A DNA stretch of 56,615 bases, from NCBI GenBank assembly GCA_027492485.1, contig JAPUER010000051.1:1-56615 (forward strand). The letters run 5' to 3'. The DNA comes from Betaproteobacteria bacterium. GTDB lineage: Bacteria; Pseudomonadota; Gammaproteobacteria; Burkholderiales; Casimicrobiaceae. Below the pieces are notes generated by a model. The model saw only the letters and a list, made by a program, of their open reading frames with translations, did no database searches and was not told the origin of the DNA. This document shows positions 27,719 to 39,288 of this stretch, piece after piece (positions within the stretch are counted from its first letter, which is position 1; every line of letters begins with the position of its first letter). Position numbers and translations under genes: made by a program.

Positions 27719-29118
27719 AGTTCCGCATGCAAAAACTGCACTTCGTGGGCATCGGCGGCATCGGCATGAGCGGCATCGCCGAGGTGTTGCACAACCAGGG
27801 CTACGTCGTCAGCGGCAGCGACGCTGCGAACTCGGCGGTGATCGAGCGACTGGCCTCGCTCGGCATCCGCACCGCAGTCGGGCATCGTGCCGAAAATCTG
27901 CAGGATGCGCAGGCGGTCGTGATTTCGTCGGCCATCCCGGAGTCCAATCCCGAAGTGGTCGCGGCGCGTGCCGACAAGCTGCCCGTGGTGCCACGCGCCC
28001 TGATGCTGGCCGAGCTGATGCGCATGAAGCGCGGCATTGCCATCGCCGGGACTCATGGCAAGACAACGACCACCTCGCTGGTCGCCAGCGTTCTCGCCGA
28101 GGGCGGGCTGGATCCCACCTTTGTCATCGGTGGCCGTCTGCTCGCCGCCGGTTCCAACGCCCGCTTGGGCAGCGGCGAATTTCTGGTGGCGGAGGCCGAT
28201 GAGTCCGATGCGTCTTTCCTGCATCTGTCGCCGACGCTGGCGGTGATTACCAATATCGACGCCGATCATATGGAGACTTACGGCCATAGCGTCGAACGAT
28301 TGCAGCAGGCATTCGTCGATTTCGCTCATCGCCTGCCTTTTTACGGCTCGCTCTATGCGTGCATCGACGATCCCGGCGTGGCGTCGGTGCTGCCGAAAAT
28401 TGCCAAGCCGATCGTGACCTACGGTCTGGCGCCGGAGGCCGACATCCGCGCCACCGACGTGACGGCCGATCGCGTATCGATGCGCTTTATCGTGCATCGC
28501 GCCGGCCGCCCGCCGTTGCCGGTTGCGGTTCGCGTCGCCGGGCTGCACAACGTTCGCAACTCGCTGGCCGCCATTGCCATCGGGCAGGATCTGGGCGTCG
28601 ACGACGACGCCATTGCCCGTGCGCTTGCCAACTTCGGCGGCGTCGGTCGTCGTTTCCAGCGCTACGGCGAGGTCGAACATCGGGGTGCCCGGTTCGAGCT
28701 GATCGACGACTACGGGCATCATCCGGTCGAACTGCGGACCACGCTGGCAGCGGCACGTGCGGCGTTTCCCGGGCGCCGTTTGGTGCTTGCCTTCCAGCCG
28801 CATCGCTTCACGCGCACGCGCGACCTCTTTGAAGATTTCGCCGCGGTGCTGTCAGAGGTCGATGTGTTGCTGCTGGCCGAGGTATACGCCGCTGGCGAAG
28901 CACCGATCGTCGCCGCCGATGGCCGCGCATTGGCGCGGGCGATCCGGCTACGCGGTCGCGTCGAGCCGCTGTTCGTGCCGGACGTCACCGAACTGCCGCA
29001 GCAGATCCTGCAAACGGTGCTGAACGGCGACGTCGTGATGACGATGGGGGCGGGTTCCATCGGTAGCGTTGCACAGAAGGTGGTTCACGCCAGCAGCGGA
29101 GGCGCCGATGTGGTCTGA
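27715..29118 (+). CDS. murC: UDP-MurNAc:L-alanine ligase MurC
   Basis: A 467-residue Mur ligase. [42 protein letters not shown] and [14 protein letters not shown] are diagnostic. It adds L-Ala, the first step of the stem peptide. The start at ATG 27715 begins the conserved [11 protein letters not shown]; upstream in-frame codons belong to murG. In many betaproteobacteria murB and/or ddl follow murC; here ftsQ follows immediately with an 11-base overlap. Confidence 0.96.
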   Translation: MKFRMQKLHFVGIGGIGMSGIAEVLHNQGYVVSGSDAANSAVIERLASLGIRTAVGHRAENLQDAQAVVISSAIPESNPEVVAARADKLPVVPRALMLAELMRMKRGIAIAGTHGKTTTTSLVASVLAEGGLDPTFVIGGRLLAAGSNARLGSGEFLVAEADESDASFLHLSPTLAVITNIDADHMETYGHSVERLQQAFVDFAHRLPFYGSLYACIDDPGVASVLPKIAKPIVTYGLAPEADIRATDVTADRVSMRFIVHRAGRPPLPVAVRVAGLHNVRNSLAAIAIGQDLGVDDDAIARALANFGGVGRRFQRYGEVEHRGARFELIDDYGHHPVELRTTLAAARAAFPGRRLVLAFQPHRFTRTRDLFEDFAAVLSEVDVLLLAEVYAAGEAPIVAADGRALARAIRLRGRVEPLFVPDVTELPQQILQTVLNGDVVMTMGAGSIGSVAQKVVHASSGGADVV

Positions 29119-29839
29119 TCCGCAATCGGTCAATCGTTTCGCCATCGCGATGGGGGCGCTGGCTTCGCTCGCGCTGCTCTGGTGCGCACTCACCTGGGCG
29201 GGTTCGCGCGGCATGTTCGCGCTGCGGCAGGTGCGTGTCGTCGCACCGTTGGCCGAGGTCGACGGTGGCGTGCTGGAGTCGGCGATCCGCACCGAACTGC
29301 GCGGCACGTTCTTTTCGGTGTCGCCGCAGCGGGTGCGCGCCACGTTGCGCAAGCTGCCCTGGGTGCGTGATCTCACGGTGCGCCGCCGCTGGCCGTTCGC
29401 GCTCGATCTCGACATTGAAGAACATCGCGCCGTGGGCTATTGGGGCGACAACGATTTGCTGTCGGACCGTGGTGAAGTCTTCCGCGCGGGATCGAAGGCG
29501 CCGATACCGCGCTTCGACGGACCCGCGGGCAGTGCCGCCGACGTACTGGCACGCTACCGCGAAGCACGAACGGCGCTGGCGACACACGGCCTCGACATCA
29601 AGTCGTTCTCGATGTCGCCGCGCGGTGCGATCGCGCTGACCACCAGCAACGACATGCAGATCGAATTCGGGCGCGAACACTATCAGGACCGCCTGGCCCG
29701 CTTCGTGGCGCTGTACGGCGCCTGGCCGGCCGCCTTCCGCGCGGGCCTTGCCCGCATCGACCTGCGTTACAAGGCCGCGGTCGCGGTGGCGCGCAACGGT
29801 GCCGCGCTCAACGTGGAATCACAGAAAGGTCAATCGTGA
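29108..29839 (+). CDS. ftsQ: Cell division protein FtsQ
   Basis: A 243-residue bitopic protein. It has a short cytoplasmic tail, one transmembrane helix (about 11-30), and a POTRA domain with [13 protein letters not shown] and [27 protein letters not shown]. The beta domain is near [15 protein letters not shown]. It links FtsB/FtsL to the divisome. The start at ATG 29108 overlaps murC by 11 bases; the stop overlaps the GTG of ftsA by 4 bases. Confidence 0.93.
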   Translation: MWSDPQSVNRFAIAMGALASLALLWCALTWAGSRGMFALRQVRVVAPLAEVDGGVLESAIRTELRGTFFSVSPQRVRATLRKLPWVRDLTVRRRWPFALDLDIEEHRAVGYWGDNDLLSDRGEVFRAGSKAPIPRFDGPAGSAADVLARYREARTALATHGLDIKSFSMSPRGAIALTTSNDMQIEFGREHYQDRLARFVALYGAWPAAFRAGLARIDLRYKAAVAVARNGAALNVESQKGQS

Positions 29840-31050
29840 GCGAGCTGATCGCAGCGCTGGACATCGGCACCTCCAAGGTGGTGGCGCTGGTTGCCGAACT
29901 GGACGCCGAGCAGAAGATCAACGTCATCGGCTTTGGCGAGCAACCCTCGCTCGGACTGCGCAAGGGCATGGTGGTCGATATCGACGCCACCACCAACACC
30001 GTGGCGGCCGCCGTGCGCGAAGCCGCGGCGATGGCCAATTGCAAGATCAGCAACGTCTACGTCGGCATTGCCGGCGCCCATATCCGCAGCCTGAATTCGA
30101 GCGGCATGGTCGCGATGAAGGACAGCGAAGTCACCGAAGCCGACATGGAGCGGGTGATCGAAACGGCAAAGGCCATTGCCATTCCGAACGATCAGGTCGT
30201 GCTGCACACGCTGCCGCAGGAATACATCATCGACGGCCAGGAGGGCGTGCGTCGTCCGCTGGGCATGAGCGGGCGCCGGCTGGAGGTCAAGGTTCATATC
30301 GTCACCGGCGCGGTGTCGGCGGCGGAGAACATCGAAAAGTGCGTCCGTCGCTGCGGCCTCAATGTGCAGGAACTGGTGTTGCAGCCGCTGGCGTCGGCGG
30401 CGGCCTGTCTGACCCGCGACGAGATGGAAATCGGTGTCGGCCTGGTCGACATCGGCGGCGGCACGACCGATTTTGCGCTGTTCACCGGCGGTGCGATCCG
30501 GCACACCGGCGTCATCCCGGTCGCCGGCGACCAGATCACCAACGACATCGCGATGGCGCTGCGCACGCCGAGTAAGGAAGCCGCCGACATCAAGCATCGC
30601 TATGCCTGCGCGCTGACCAAGCTGGTTGCGCCCGATGAATTGATCGAAGTGCCCAGCGTTGCCGATCGCCCGGCCAAGTCGATGCCGCGCCACATGCTGG
30701 CCGAGGTGGTCGAGCCGCGCGTCGAGGAGCTGTTCCAGTTGGTGCACGAGCAGATCAAGCGCTCGGGCTTCGAGCCGTTGCTGCGTTCGGGTATCGCGCT
30801 GACTGGTGGCAGTGCGATGCTGCCGGGCATGGTCGAGCTCGGCGAGGAAGTGTTCCACATGCCGGTGCGGGTGGCGGCGCCGGACTATCGCGGTCCGCTG
30901 AAGGACGTGCTGGCGGCGCCGAAGTATGCAACCGCGATCGGGCTGCTGATGCATGGCCGCGACCAGTTGGCCAAGCAGGCGGTGCTGCGGCGGCGCGATT
31001 CAGCTGCGGCGGGCATGTTCGCGAAATTGCGCGATGCATTCGGTTTGTAG
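29836..31050 (+). CDS. ftsA: Cell division protein FtsA
   Basis: A 404-residue actin-fold ATPase. LIAALDIGTSKVVALVAE, VDIGGGTTDFALF and GIALTGGSAMLPGM form the nucleotide site. The C-terminal MFAKLRDAF is the amphipathic membrane-anchoring helix. It tethers FtsZ to the membrane. It starts with GTG, overlapping ftsQ. A 93-base gap then separates it from ftsZ. Confidence 0.97.
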   Translation: MSELIAALDIGTSKVVALVAELDAEQKINVIGFGEQPSLGLRKGMVVDIDATTNTVAAAVREAAAMANCKISNVYVGIAGAHIRSLNSSGMVAMKDSEVTEADMERVIETAKAIAIPNDQVVLHTLPQEYIIDGQEGVRRPLGMSGRRLEVKVHIVTGAVSAAENIEKCVRRCGLNVQELVLQPLASAAACLTRDEMEIGVGLVDIGGGTTDFALFTGGAIRHTGVIPVAGDQITNDIAMALRTPSKEAADIKHRYACALTKLVAPDELIEVPSVADRPAKSMPRHMLAEVVEPRVEELFQLVHEQIKRSGFEPLLRSGIALTGGSAMLPGMVELGEEVFHMPVRVAAPDYRGPLKDVLAAPKYATAIGLLMHGRDQLAKQAVLRRRDSAAAGMFAKLRDAFGL

Positions 31051-31130
31051 CGAGGGTGTGACGACAGGTTGTGCGGTTGTAGCGAGTCGGAAAGTTACGT
31101 GAGCGTTGAGTTTTGGTCTTGTTTGCCTTG

Positions 31131-31136
31131 AAGGAG
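31131..31136 (+). promoter_or_regulatory. Strong ribosome binding site of ftsZ
   Basis: AAGGAG seven bases before the ATG, much stronger than the sites of the overlapped upstream genes. This fits the high demand for FtsZ. Confidence 0.8.
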
Positions 31137-31143
31137 CGAAAGC

Positions 31144-32322
31144 ATGTTTGAGATCGTTGATGAAAAACGGGATGGCGCGGTCATCAAAGTGATCGGCGTC
31201 GGCGGTTGCGGCGGCAACGCCGTGGAACACATGATCGGCAAGGGTGTTGCCGGCGTCGAGTTCATTGCCGCCAACACCGATGCCCAGGTGCTCGACCGCA
31301 ATCCGGCGCCGAAGCGCATTCCGCTCGGTGCCGAATTGACGCAGGGCCTCGGCGCCGGCGCCAAACCGGAGGTCGGACGCGACGCCGCGATGGAATCCAA
31401 GATGGCGCTGCAGGAGTCGATCCGCGGTGCCGACATGCTGTTCATCACCGCCGGCATGGGCGGCGGCACCGGCACCGGCGCCGCGCCGGTCGTCGCGCAG
31501 CTTGCCAAGGAGATGGGCATTCTGGTCGTCGCCGTGGTGACCAAGCCGTTCCGCTTCGAGATGCAGAAGCGCGAACGCGCCGCGCAAGCCGGCGTCGACG
31601 AGCTGCAAAAGCACGTCGATTCGCTGATCGTGGTGCCGAACGAGAAGCTGATTCAGGTGCTCGGTCGCAACGTCTCGCTGCCGGCGGCATTCGCGGCGTC
31701 GAACGACGTGCTGCACGGTGCGGTCGCCGGCATCTCGGAGATCATCAACAAGCGCGGCCTGGTTAACCGCGACTTCGCCGACGTGCGCACCATCATGTCC
31801 GAACTCGGCATGGCGATGATGGGCACCGCGACGGCGAGCGGCGAGGAGCGCGGCAAGGCGGCAGCGATGGCGGCGATCAAGAGCCCGTTGCTGGAAGACG
31901 TCGATCTGCAGGGCGCGCGCGGCGTGCTGCTCAACATTACGACTTCGAGCAACGTCGAACTGGGCGAGCTCTACGACGTGACCGACACCGTGGCCGAGTT
32001 CGTCTCGGCCGATGCCACCGTGCTGTGGGGCCATGTCATCGACGACGAAATGGGCGACGAGATGCGGGTCACGATGGTGGCCACCGGCCTTGGCGCCAAA
32101 CGCAAGATGCAGGCGGTGCAGGGCGGTGCGGCGGCGGCGCCGCGTCTGGAAATTCCGACGCTGCGTACCGGCACCGACAACCTCGGCGTCGTCGCCGAAG
32201 CGGCGCCGGTCACCGCCGGTATCGAAGTGTCCTACGACGAGCCGACCTTCGTGCGCAATCCCGGCCGCAACACGGCGCGTTCGCTGGAAATTCCGACCTT
32301 CCTGCGCAAGCAGGCCGACTAG
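31144..32322 (+). CDS. ftsZ: Cell division protein FtsZ
   Basis: A 392-residue tubulin-like GTPase. IKVIGVGGCGGNAV, the tubulin signature GMGGGTGTGAAP (about 103-114) and NRDFADV with the T7 region are visible. The variable linker ends in the conserved C-terminal peptide LEIPTFLRKQAD, which binds FtsA and ZapD; a second LEIPTLR-like segment occurs about 50 residues earlier. It forms the Z-ring. zapD lies 9 kb downstream on the other strand. Confidence 0.98.
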   Translation: MFEIVDEKRDGAVIKVIGVGGCGGNAVEHMIGKGVAGVEFIAANTDAQVLDRNPAPKRIPLGAELTQGLGAGAKPEVGRDAAMESKMALQESIRGADMLFITAGMGGGTGTGAAPVVAQLAKEMGILVVAVVTKPFRFEMQKRERAAQAGVDELQKHVDSLIVVPNEKLIQVLGRNVSLPAAFAASNDVLHGAVAGISEIINKRGLVNRDFADVRTIMSELGMAMMGTATASGEERGKAAAMAAIKSPLLEDVDLQGARGVLLNITTSSNVELGELYDVTDTVAEFVSADATVLWGHVIDDEMGDEMRVTMVATGLGAKRKMQAVQGGAAAAPRLEIPTLRTGTDNLGVVAEAAPVTAGIEVSYDEPTFVRNPGRNTARSLEIPTFLRKQAD

Positions 32323-32339
32323 GCGCCGGCAACGACCCG

Positions 32340-32363
32340 ACGCGGCCGGCCGGCCGGCCGCGT
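32340..32363. repeat. Perfect 24-base GC palindrome between ftsZ and lpxC
   Basis: ACGCGGCCGGCC followed by its exact reverse complement. It starts 18 bases after the ftsZ stop. There is no T-tract, so it is not a standard terminator; it could protect the ftsZ mRNA 3' end or pause RNA polymerase. Confidence 0.7.
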
Positions 32364-32416
32364 TCCGTCTGCGGCACCGTACATCTCCCCCGTTGTGCGG
32401 GTGCCGTAGCCCCGGT

Positions 32417-32441
32417 CGGCGCAGATTCGCTCCCTGCGCCG
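32417..32441 (+). promoter_or_regulatory. Hairpin in the lpxC leader
   Basis: CGGCGCAG, a 9-base loop and CTGCGCCG form a perfect 8-bp stem, 37 bases before the lpxC start. Role unknown. Confidence 0.5.
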
Positions 32442-32478
32442 ATCCGGCGGCGCTCCGGCAAAACCTATACTTCCGGTC

Positions 32479-33336
32479 ATGCCGAAGCAACACACCGTCG
32501 CCAGCGACGTCACCGCCACGGGAGTTGCGCTGCACTCCGGCGTTCGCGTCCAGATCACCCTCAAGAGCGCGCCGCCCGATGCGGGTATCGTCTTCCGCCG
32601 TACCGACCTCAATCCGCCCCAGGACATTCCGGCGCGCGCCGATCTGGTGAAAGAGACCCGCCTGGCGACCACGCTGGTGCATGGTCAGGCCAAAGTGGCG
32701 ACCGTCGAGCATCTGCTCGCTGCCTGCGTCGGCTGCGGCATCGACAACGCGGTCATCGAGCTCGACAACCTCGAAGTGCCGATCATGGACGGCTCGTCGG
32801 CGCCTTTCGTCTACCTGATCGAGCAGGCCGGCGTCGTCGAACAGCCGGCGCCGCGCCGCTACATCGAAATTCTGCAACCGGTGCGCGTCGAGATAGGCGA
32901 CAAGTTCGCCGAACTGCTGCCGAACCCGCACTTCGAGGTCGATTTCACGATCGATTTTTCGCATCCGGCCATCCCGGACGATCAGTGCCGGGTGCGCATG
33001 AAGCTGGAGGAGGAGGATTTCCTGTCCCACATCAGCCGCGCGCGGACGTTCGGCTTTGCCTACGAGGTCGAGACGCTGCGCTCGATGGGGCTCGCCCAGG
33101 GCGGCAGCATGGAAAACGCGGTGGTGCTCGACGAATACAAGGTGCTCAACCGCGAGGGCTTGCGCTTCGCCGACGAGCTGGCGCGGCACAAGGTGCTCGA
33201 CGCGGTGGGCGATCTGTTTCTGCTCGGCCACCGGGTGCGCGGCAAGTACCACGCGTTCAAATCCGGGCACGAACTGAACAACAAGCTCTGTCTGGCGTTG
33301 CTGGCGCAGCCGGCCGCGTGGCGTTACGCGACATAG
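32479..33336 (+). CDS. lpxC: UDP-3-O-acyl-N-acetylglucosamine deacetylase LpxC
   Basis: A 285-residue zinc deacetylase, the committed step of lipid A synthesis. ATGVALHSG, TVEHLLAAC (zinc His 78), IELDNLEVPIMDGSS, ARTFGF, FADELARHKVLDAVGDL (zinc His and Asp) and KSGHELNN (catalytic His) are all present. It is a little shorter than the usual 300-305 residues, mainly at the C-terminus. It is separated from ftsZ by 156 bases holding two hairpins. Repeat copy C follows. Confidence 0.96.
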   Translation: MPKQHTVASDVTATGVALHSGVRVQITLKSAPPDAGIVFRRTDLNPPQDIPARADLVKETRLATTLVHGQAKVATVEHLLAACVGCGIDNAVIELDNLEVPIMDGSSAPFVYLIEQAGVVEQPAPRRYIEILQPVRVEIGDKFAELLPNPHFEVDFTIDFSHPAIPDDQCRVRMKLEEEDFLSHISRARTFGFAYEVETLRSMGLAQGGSMENAVVLDEYKVLNREGLRFADELARHKVLDAVGDLFLLGHRVRGKYHAFKSGHELNNKLCLALLAQPAAWRYAT

Positions 33337-33368
33337 CGGCCCGACGGTTTGATAACGCGGTGGACGTT

Positions 33369-33492
33369 CAACAGCTTTTCGCTGAAAGCGCCGATTCCAT
33401 TGGGCGTAGACCGCAAATAGTGAAAAAGTCGACTTTTTGCTTTTTTGCCGCCTACGCCCATACGTAATGGGCGCCAACGGAAAAAGCTGTTG
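33369..33492. repeat. Dispersed long palindrome, copy C
   Basis: The most symmetric copy. CAACAGCTTTT and AAAAGCTGTTG are perfect terminal inverted repeats, and the centre AAAAAGTCGACTTTTT (33423-33438) has its midpoint exactly at the element midpoint. ATTGGGCGTA is mirrored by TACGCCCAT. It sits between convergent lpxC and dciA. Confidence 0.85.
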
Positions 33493-33544
33493 CTCGACAA
33501 CGCCCAATGCTAGGCGCTGCCGGCGCCGTGCGGTAGCTCTCGTC

Positions 33545-34012
33545 CTAGTGCCGGTCCAGCGTACCGGCCAGTTTGCGCATGCTTGTTTGCAGGCGCTCAC
33601 TCTTGACCTGATCCGCAGCGGATTTGAGTTTACGCCCCGCATTTGGGCTGGGGCGCACCCGAATCGGGCGCCGGGTTGACGCCGTCGATTGCGCCCGCAA
33701 TGAAATTTCGCTAAATTTCAGCCCCTTACGGCTCAGATTGGCCAGCACTTCGGCGCTCAACAGGCGCGCAAGATGGGCGGCTTCAGGGGAATCGACCGTG
33801 AGACTCAGTGTTGAACCCGAGGCAGAAATCGTCAGCACAAAGCGCTTCAGACGCTCCGGCACCGCCTCCATCAGCACGTCGAATTGACGGCCACCCTCGC
33901 GGGCGTGTCGCAGAGCAGCGCCCAGTGCGGGCATGCGATCGAGAAACTGGGCCAGGCCCAGCGGTCGCGGGTAGAGCGCCGAGGAAGCGCGCGGCGATTT
34001 GAGGAATTTCAC
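33545..34012 (-). CDS. DciA/DUF721-family protein
   Basis: A 155-residue protein. RPLGLAQFLDRMPALGAALRHARE followed by a compact KH-like core with VLTISASGSTLSLTVDSPEAAHLARLL fits DUF721, whose DciA members load the replicative helicase. A basic, low-complexity C-terminus follows. A DUF721 gene between lpxC and secA, opposite in strand, is common in betaproteobacteria. The likely start is the GTG at 34012, directly abutting the divergent GTG of the M23 gene. Confidence 0.75.
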   Translation of the reverse strand: MKFLKSPRASSALYPRPLGLAQFLDRMPALGAALRHAREGGRQFDVLMEAVPERLKRFVLTISASGSTLSLTVDSPEAAHLARLLSAEVLANLSRKGLKFSEISLRAQSTASTRRPIRVRPSPNAGRKLKSAADQVKSERLQTSMRKLAGTLDRH

Positions 34013-34924
34013 GTGCAGATTATCGTTGTTTCAAGCGACTTCCGGAGCAAGCGAACGCTCAGCGTCGGCATTCCGCAGGTCATCGGCCTCGGCTTCGCCG
34101 GGCTGGTGGCGCTGGCGCTGACCGCCACGCTCGCCAACTATTTGTCGCTCAAGTACGCCGCCACCAGCAATCACCCGCTGATTCGCGGCATCCTGCTGGC
34201 CGACCAGCACGCCGAAGCCAAGCAGCGCCAGCAGCAGATTCAGGACAACATCAATAGTCTCGCCGTCAAGCTCGGCGAGATGCAGGCGCACATGCTGCGA
34301 CTGGACGGCCTCGGCGAAAAGCTGGCCAAGGTGGCCGGTCTCAAACCGCAGGAGTTGCCCAGCGCCACCGCCAACGCCGGTCGTGGCGGCGCCGCGACGC
34401 CTGGCGCGCCGCTGTCGATCGACGACTTCAGCAAACAGCTCGGCGAGCTGTCGAAGAGCGTCGACGTCAAGGCGGATCAACTGTCGGTGCTGGAAGCCCT
34501 GCTCGTCGAAGGCAGTGCGCAACGCAAATTCCTGCCGACGCTGCCACCGATTGAAAACATCAACTACACCTCGAACTTCGGTTATCGGATCGATCCGTTC
34601 AACGGTCATCAGACTTTCCACGAGGGCGTGGATTTCGCCGCCGAGACGGGAACCACGATCAACGCAGCCGCCAGCGGCAAAGTCATTTATGCAGATTTCC
34701 ATCCCGCTTACGGCAAGAGCGTCGAGATCGACCACGGCAACGGCCTGGTCACGCGCTATGCCCACGGCTCCGAATTGCTGGTCAAGGAGGGCGATCTGGT
34801 CGTCCGCGGCCAGCGCATCTCGCGCGTCGGCTCGACCGGCCGCTCGACCGGCCCGCATCTGCATTTCGAGGTGCGCCTCAACGGCGTGCCGCAAAACCCG
34901 GCCCGCTTCCTCGCCGTCCACTAG
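34013..34924 (+). CDS. M23-family peptidase (membrane-anchored LytM domain)
   Basis: 303 residues. A short basic N-terminus QIIVVSSDFRSKRTL leads into a transmembrane helix (about 20-40) and a coiled-coil stretch (about 60-105). The LytM domain has NFGYRIDPF, zinc ligands His 203 and Asp 207 in HEGVD, catalytic His 251 and PHLHFE with His 284. All active-site residues are present, so it should be a working endopeptidase on periplasmic peptidoglycan. The start is the GTG at 34013, supported by homologues that begin MQII. It precedes secA by 150 bases. Confidence 0.88.
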   Translation: MQIIVVSSDFRSKRTLSVGIPQVIGLGFAGLVALALTATLANYLSLKYAATSNHPLIRGILLADQHAEAKQRQQQIQDNINSLAVKLGEMQAHMLRLDGLGEKLAKVAGLKPQELPSATANAGRGGAATPGAPLSIDDFSKQLGELSKSVDVKADQLSVLEALLVEGSAQRKFLPTLPPIENINYTSNFGYRIDPFNGHQTFHEGVDFAAETGTTINAAASGKVIYADFHPAYGKSVEIDHGNGLVTRYAHGSELLVKEGDLVVRGQRISRVGSTGRSTGPHLHFEVRLNGVPQNPARFLAVH

Positions 34925-35074
34925 CGCGCACAGCTTCCCGCAACGCCTGCGACCGGGCGTCGGCTTAAAATCTCCTGTTTCGCCCGCTGCGGCGGCGTCT
35001 GCGTTTCTGCGCATGGCGTCGTCTTGCGGGCATCGTCACATCCGCCGTCCGCAACCCGGACGCGCCCTCACATC

Positions 35075-37798
<2,724 letters not shown>

Positions 37799-37838
37799 TG
37801 CCGGTTCGTTCCGGCCGCCCGCTGGACGACGCATAATC

Positions 37839-37876
37839 AAAGGCCTCGCGCTGACTCAAGGCGCCGGGCCTTTTTT
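37839..37876 (+). terminator. Candidate rho-independent terminator after secA
   Basis: AAAGGCC and GGCCTTTTTT flank a 21-base loop that is itself GC-rich. The stem is short but is followed by a six-T run, just before argJ. Confidence 0.55.
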
Positions 37877-37899
37877 CTGAACCTCACGCTTTCATCGTC

Positions 37900-39138
37900 A
37901 TGCCTGTTGCTTACACCGCGCTCGATCCTGCCCTTGCCCACCCGGTCGCCGGTGTGCGTTTTGCCGCCGTGCAGGCCGGTGTGCGCAAGGCCAATCGCTA
38001 CGACCTGCTGCTGGCCCAGTTCGACGAAGGAACCACGGTGGGCGGCGTGTTCACGCAGAGCCGTTTCGCCGCGGCGCCGGTGCAGGTTTGCCGCCAGCAT
38101 CTCGCGGCGGGCAGCGCGATTCGGGCGCTGGTCGTGAACACCGGTATCGCCAACGCTGCGACCGGCGAACTCGGTCTTGCCAACGCTCGCGCCAGTTGTG
38201 TGACAGTCGCAAAGGCGCTCGGCGTGCAGGCGAACCAGGTGCTGCCGTTCTCGACCGGCGTGATCCTCGAACACCTCCCGATGGACCGCATCAACGCAGG
38301 CATCAATGCCGCAGCCGACGAGATCAAGACGGGCAAGCTCGCCGCCTGGGATCGCGTCGCGCAGACCATCATGACCACCGACACCGTGTACAAACTCGCC
38401 AGCGCGCAGGCGACGGTCGGCGGCAAGACGGTCGACGTGACCGGCATCGCCAAAGGCGCCGGCATGATCCAGCCGAACATGGCGACCATGCTGTCGTTCG
38501 TCTTCACCGACGCCGCCATCGATGGCGCACTGCTTGCGCCGCTCGCGAAGCGCGTCGCCGACCAGAGCTTCAACCGCGTCACCGTCGACGGCGATACGTC
38601 GACCAACGACAGCTACATCATCGCCGCGACCGGCAAGGCCGGCAACGCGCCGGTCAGCGCGCTCGACTCGGCCGACGGCGCGGCGCTGATCGCCGCGCTC
38701 GAAAAGGTGAGCCTCACGCTGGCGCAGGCCATCGTGCGCGACGGCGAGGGCGCGACCAAGTTCATGACGATCGCCGTGAGCGGCGGCCGCGACCAGGCAG
38801 AGTGCGACCGCATCGCGCGCGCCGTCGCCCATTCGCCGCTGGTCAAGACCGCGTTTTTCGCGAGCGACCCGAATCTCGGCCGCATCCTCGCGGCGGTGGG
38901 CTACGGCGCACCGGCCGATCTCGATCCGTCGAAGGTCACGGTGCATCTCAACGAGGTGCTGGTCGCCGAGCGCGGCGGTCGCGCCGCGAGCTACCGCGAG
39001 GAAGACGGCGCGCGCACCATGAAGAACGAGGACATTACGGTCGCCATCGACCTCGGGCGCGGCGGCGCCTCACAAACGGTGTACACCTGCGATTTCTCGT
39101 ATGACTACGTGAAGATCAATGCGGAGTATCGGAGCTAG
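37900..39138 (+). CDS. argJ: Bifunctional glutamate N-acetyltransferase / amino-acid acetyltransferase ArgJ
   Basis: 412 residues. [14 protein letters not shown] contains the autoproteolytic site (between Ala 195 and Thr 196, the nucleophile). [14 protein letters not shown] and [12 protein letters not shown] are further hallmarks. It recycles acetyl groups from N-acetylornithine to glutamate in cyclic arginine synthesis and may also use acetyl-CoA. The start is the ATG at 37900. Confidence 0.96.
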   Translation: MPVAYTALDPALAHPVAGVRFAAVQAGVRKANRYDLLLAQFDEGTTVGGVFTQSRFAAAPVQVCRQHLAAGSAIRALVVNTGIANAATGELGLANARASCVTVAKALGVQANQVLPFSTGVILEHLPMDRINAGINAAADEIKTGKLAAWDRVAQTIMTTDTVYKLASAQATVGGKTVDVTGIAKGAGMIQPNMATMLSFVFTDAAIDGALLAPLAKRVADQSFNRVTVDGDTSTNDSYIIAATGKAGNAPVSALDSADGAALIAALEKVSLTLAQAIVRDGEGATKFMTIAVSGGRDQAECDRIARAVAHSPLVKTAFFASDPNLGRILAAVGYGAPADLDPSKVTVHLNEVLVAERGGRAASYREEDGARTMKNEDITVAIDLGRGGASQTVYTCDFSYDYVKINAEYRS

Positions 39139-39140
39139 TT

Positions 39141-39244
39141 TTTTTGACGCAGATTGCCGCAGATTCGACGCAGATGACCGCAGATTCATGAATGAAAAAA
39201 TCTGCGTGAATCCGCGTGAAATCAGCGTTAATCTGCGTCAAAAA
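39141..39244. repeat. AATCTGCG-type palindromic repeat
   Basis: A 104-base element whose ends are a perfect 15-base inverted pair (TTTTTGACGCAGATT and AATCTGCGTCAAAAA). Inside are further copies of CGCAGATT and its complement around ATTCATGAAT. It fills most of the argJ-DUF815 gap. A shorter relative is at 49796-49840. Confidence 0.75.
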
Positions 39245-39288
39245 CGACCCAATCTCGCTTCCTCATTCAACGTGGAAACACCGTCCCG

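Noticed and set aside
31000-33642. An 880-codon open frame antisense to ftsZ and lpxC
   Set aside because: It is an Arg/His-rich shadow produced by high-GC third positions; the sense genes are certain.
34925-35074. secM-like regulatory gene upstream of secA
   Set aside because: No open frame with a signal peptide and arrest motif fits in the 150-base leader.
39141-39244. Possible CRISPR array
   Set aside because: Repeat units are only about 8 bases, occur in both orientations and have no regular spacers; it is a palindromic repeat.
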